A program made the translations under genes and the position numbers. The notes below the pieces were generated by a model. It was not told where the DNA came from. It saw nothing but the letters and a program-made list of their open reading frames with translations, and ran no database searches. This document shows positions 62,526-64,000 of a stretch of DNA of 64,000 nucleotides, piece by piece (the stretch's first letter is position 1; each line of letters opens with the position of its first letter). The stretch comes from Chiridota heheva (Eukaryota; Echinodermata; Holothuroidea; Apodida; Chiridotidae), in contig JAIGNY010003007.1 of assembly GCA_020152595.1 (NCBI GenBank), forward strand, positions 103,501 through 167,500, written 5' to 3'.

Positions 62526-64000
62526 TGCAAAGGAACTCCGGTTATATTTTTGACTTTGTTATCTGTTATGAAAGTGAATGTTCAATTTTTATAGAGATTA
62601 TTCCAAAATCTAATTATCATGTCATGAATGATGACCAAGATAAATTTTTCCAAGATTATTGATCTACTGAATTATAGAAAAGTATGTCAATAATCTTGAA
62701 AGACAAATCATTTTTAACAATTCTTCAAAAGACTCCGAACAGATCTGTAATATTGGTATGAATCATTATTTACCTTTTTGTTTTTAAATTCTCTTCAATA
62801 CTTTACTGAAAAAGATGAGAAGTAGAAACAGTAAATAATCAAAAATTTATAGCAGATTATTTGAAATAAATGATCTTTGGTCACAAGATATGAGTAACCG
62901 TTGAACCCCCTTGACAAGCCTTAACAGCCCATTGTACCATTCTTTGCCTTATAGCTGCTTAGTGTATCATTCTTTGCCTTATTGTTTTGGTCATAAATTT
63001 GTGAGATACTTGGTTGTCAAAGATAATCCTTGTTTGTTTAGATCCACTCTGAAGGATAAATCAACTTCAAACAGTTTCTTGGTACTTATTGCTGATATAG
63101 GTCACAACCCCTCTAAGCCCTGATAGTTTAATGTTTTTGTTTTCCAGCTAGGTTAAAAATCATATGGATCAGAGGGGCTGAACCTTCTGAGGTTGAACTG
63201 TATTAGCTCATGTTGGCCATTTGATCGTCTAATTTATATAATTTTTCAGACATAGAAACAATTTAGAAGAATTTGAATTCTGGTATGAAGGGCGGTTAAT
63301 TAATGCTCTTATCATGTGATGTCTGTCTGTTAATTGAAGGGTATGATCTTGCAGTCATTACAATTTTCGGCATTTTATCACAACCTGGTATCATAGTGAA
63401 TTCCTTTATAATGCCGGTGTGACATTTTTTTTTCCTGTTTAAGTTAGTGTCAGTTTATAAAATTTGTTGTGATATTTATTCCAACTATTCTTGGAAGACA
63501 GGAAATAAAATGAAAAATGTGGTTTAGAAATGAAATGATATCACTCTTTTCAATAAAAGACAGATTATGCTTATGTGGAATGTGCAAATGGTCTTTGGGG
63601 ATTCCATTCCACTTACCTTTTTGTATCACCATGCATGAGAACTATAGGATTTTAATTTGTCTTTAAAAGTAGTAGAAATAACTTTGTGTGTGTGTGTGTA
63701 GGGTAAAGGGGGGGGTTGGTCTCTTCTACATTTCAAATTAATCATGCACTCCTTTTATCTGCAACAATGTTTGACTGTGGCGTCCCCCAAGTGGAACATT
63801 TCCCCACTAGCTTTGTATAATAGATTGACTGGTGCAAAGTTGGGATTTGTAATTTGTTGTTACTCATCCTTTCCTTTTTGTTTAATTGTTGTCATGATCA
63901 CATGTAAGTACAAGATTTTTTGCATACAGGGCGAAATGTAACCCTACAGTATGTCAAGACTAATACTATACCTGGTTTTGCAAGTTTGTGATATCGATGA
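62526..64000. other. Intronic sequence to the window end, nothing recognised
   Basis: AT-rich; a short (GT)n at 63686-63700 and a G run at 63709-63715. No Caskin SAM-domain exon is seen. Confidence 0.5.

Noticed and set aside
1-64000. LTR or other virus-like elements
   Set aside because: I looked for long direct terminal repeats and for protease, integrase or capsid-like frames and saw none; the only reverse transcriptase piece is of the non-LTR type.

Overview
This is a eukaryotic, AT-rich, intron-dominated window. The only host gene I can support is on the + strand. Three short exons (3766-3874, 17031-17125, 32849-32969) have good splice sites, continuous phase and a protein order of last ankyrin repeat, then SH3 domain. 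The signature in the ankyrin cap (TALDIVNKFTT) and the SH3 core (DGRWKG, GYFP) point to a Caskin-family scaffold. Introns of about 13.2 kb and 15.7 kb separate them, and a third intron runs on, probably to the window end. The repeat content (tRNA-derived SINEs, TTAA-flanked MITEs, hAT-like elements, many minisatellites) suggests a marine invertebrate, possibly an echinoderm or another invertebrate deuterostome. That assignment is inference.

Layout: 1-3765 is intron upstream of the ankyrin exon, with two SINEs and a 28-bp minisatellite. 3875-17030 is intron 1: a SINE with a 24-bp array, a possible opposite-strand exon near 6 kb, a 3.2-kb array of about 50-bp units grown from the end of a MITE (8011-11168), a second array grown from a SINE (12287-12970), and TTAA-flanked elements at 13.6-14.1 and 15.7-16.6 kb. 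17126-32848 is intron 2: MITE relics, a nested LINE tail inside a MITE, a complete TTAA element with an internal tRNA-like segment (23972-25049), and several minisatellites. 32970-64000 is intron 3: two hAT-like elements with 8-bp target duplications (33033-34405 and 37013-39287), a 1.4-kb array with higher-order structure, a long-TIR element (47463-48194), two copies of a TTAA MITE (51152-51727 and 52420-52879), a broken LINE reverse transcriptase (56077-56528, minus strand), a near-perfect palindrome (about 60811-61032) and a 1.3-kb 47-bp array.

The most interesting theme is that several tandem arrays are amplified termini of mobile elements, sometimes including host flank. The clearest are the 8-11 kb array (MITE end plus flank) and the 12.3-13.0 kb array (SINE 3' end). 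Others (4.46, 25.5 and 55.8 kb) are likely or tentative. I see no other complete gene, no CRISPR, no rRNA and no convincing functional tRNA gene.
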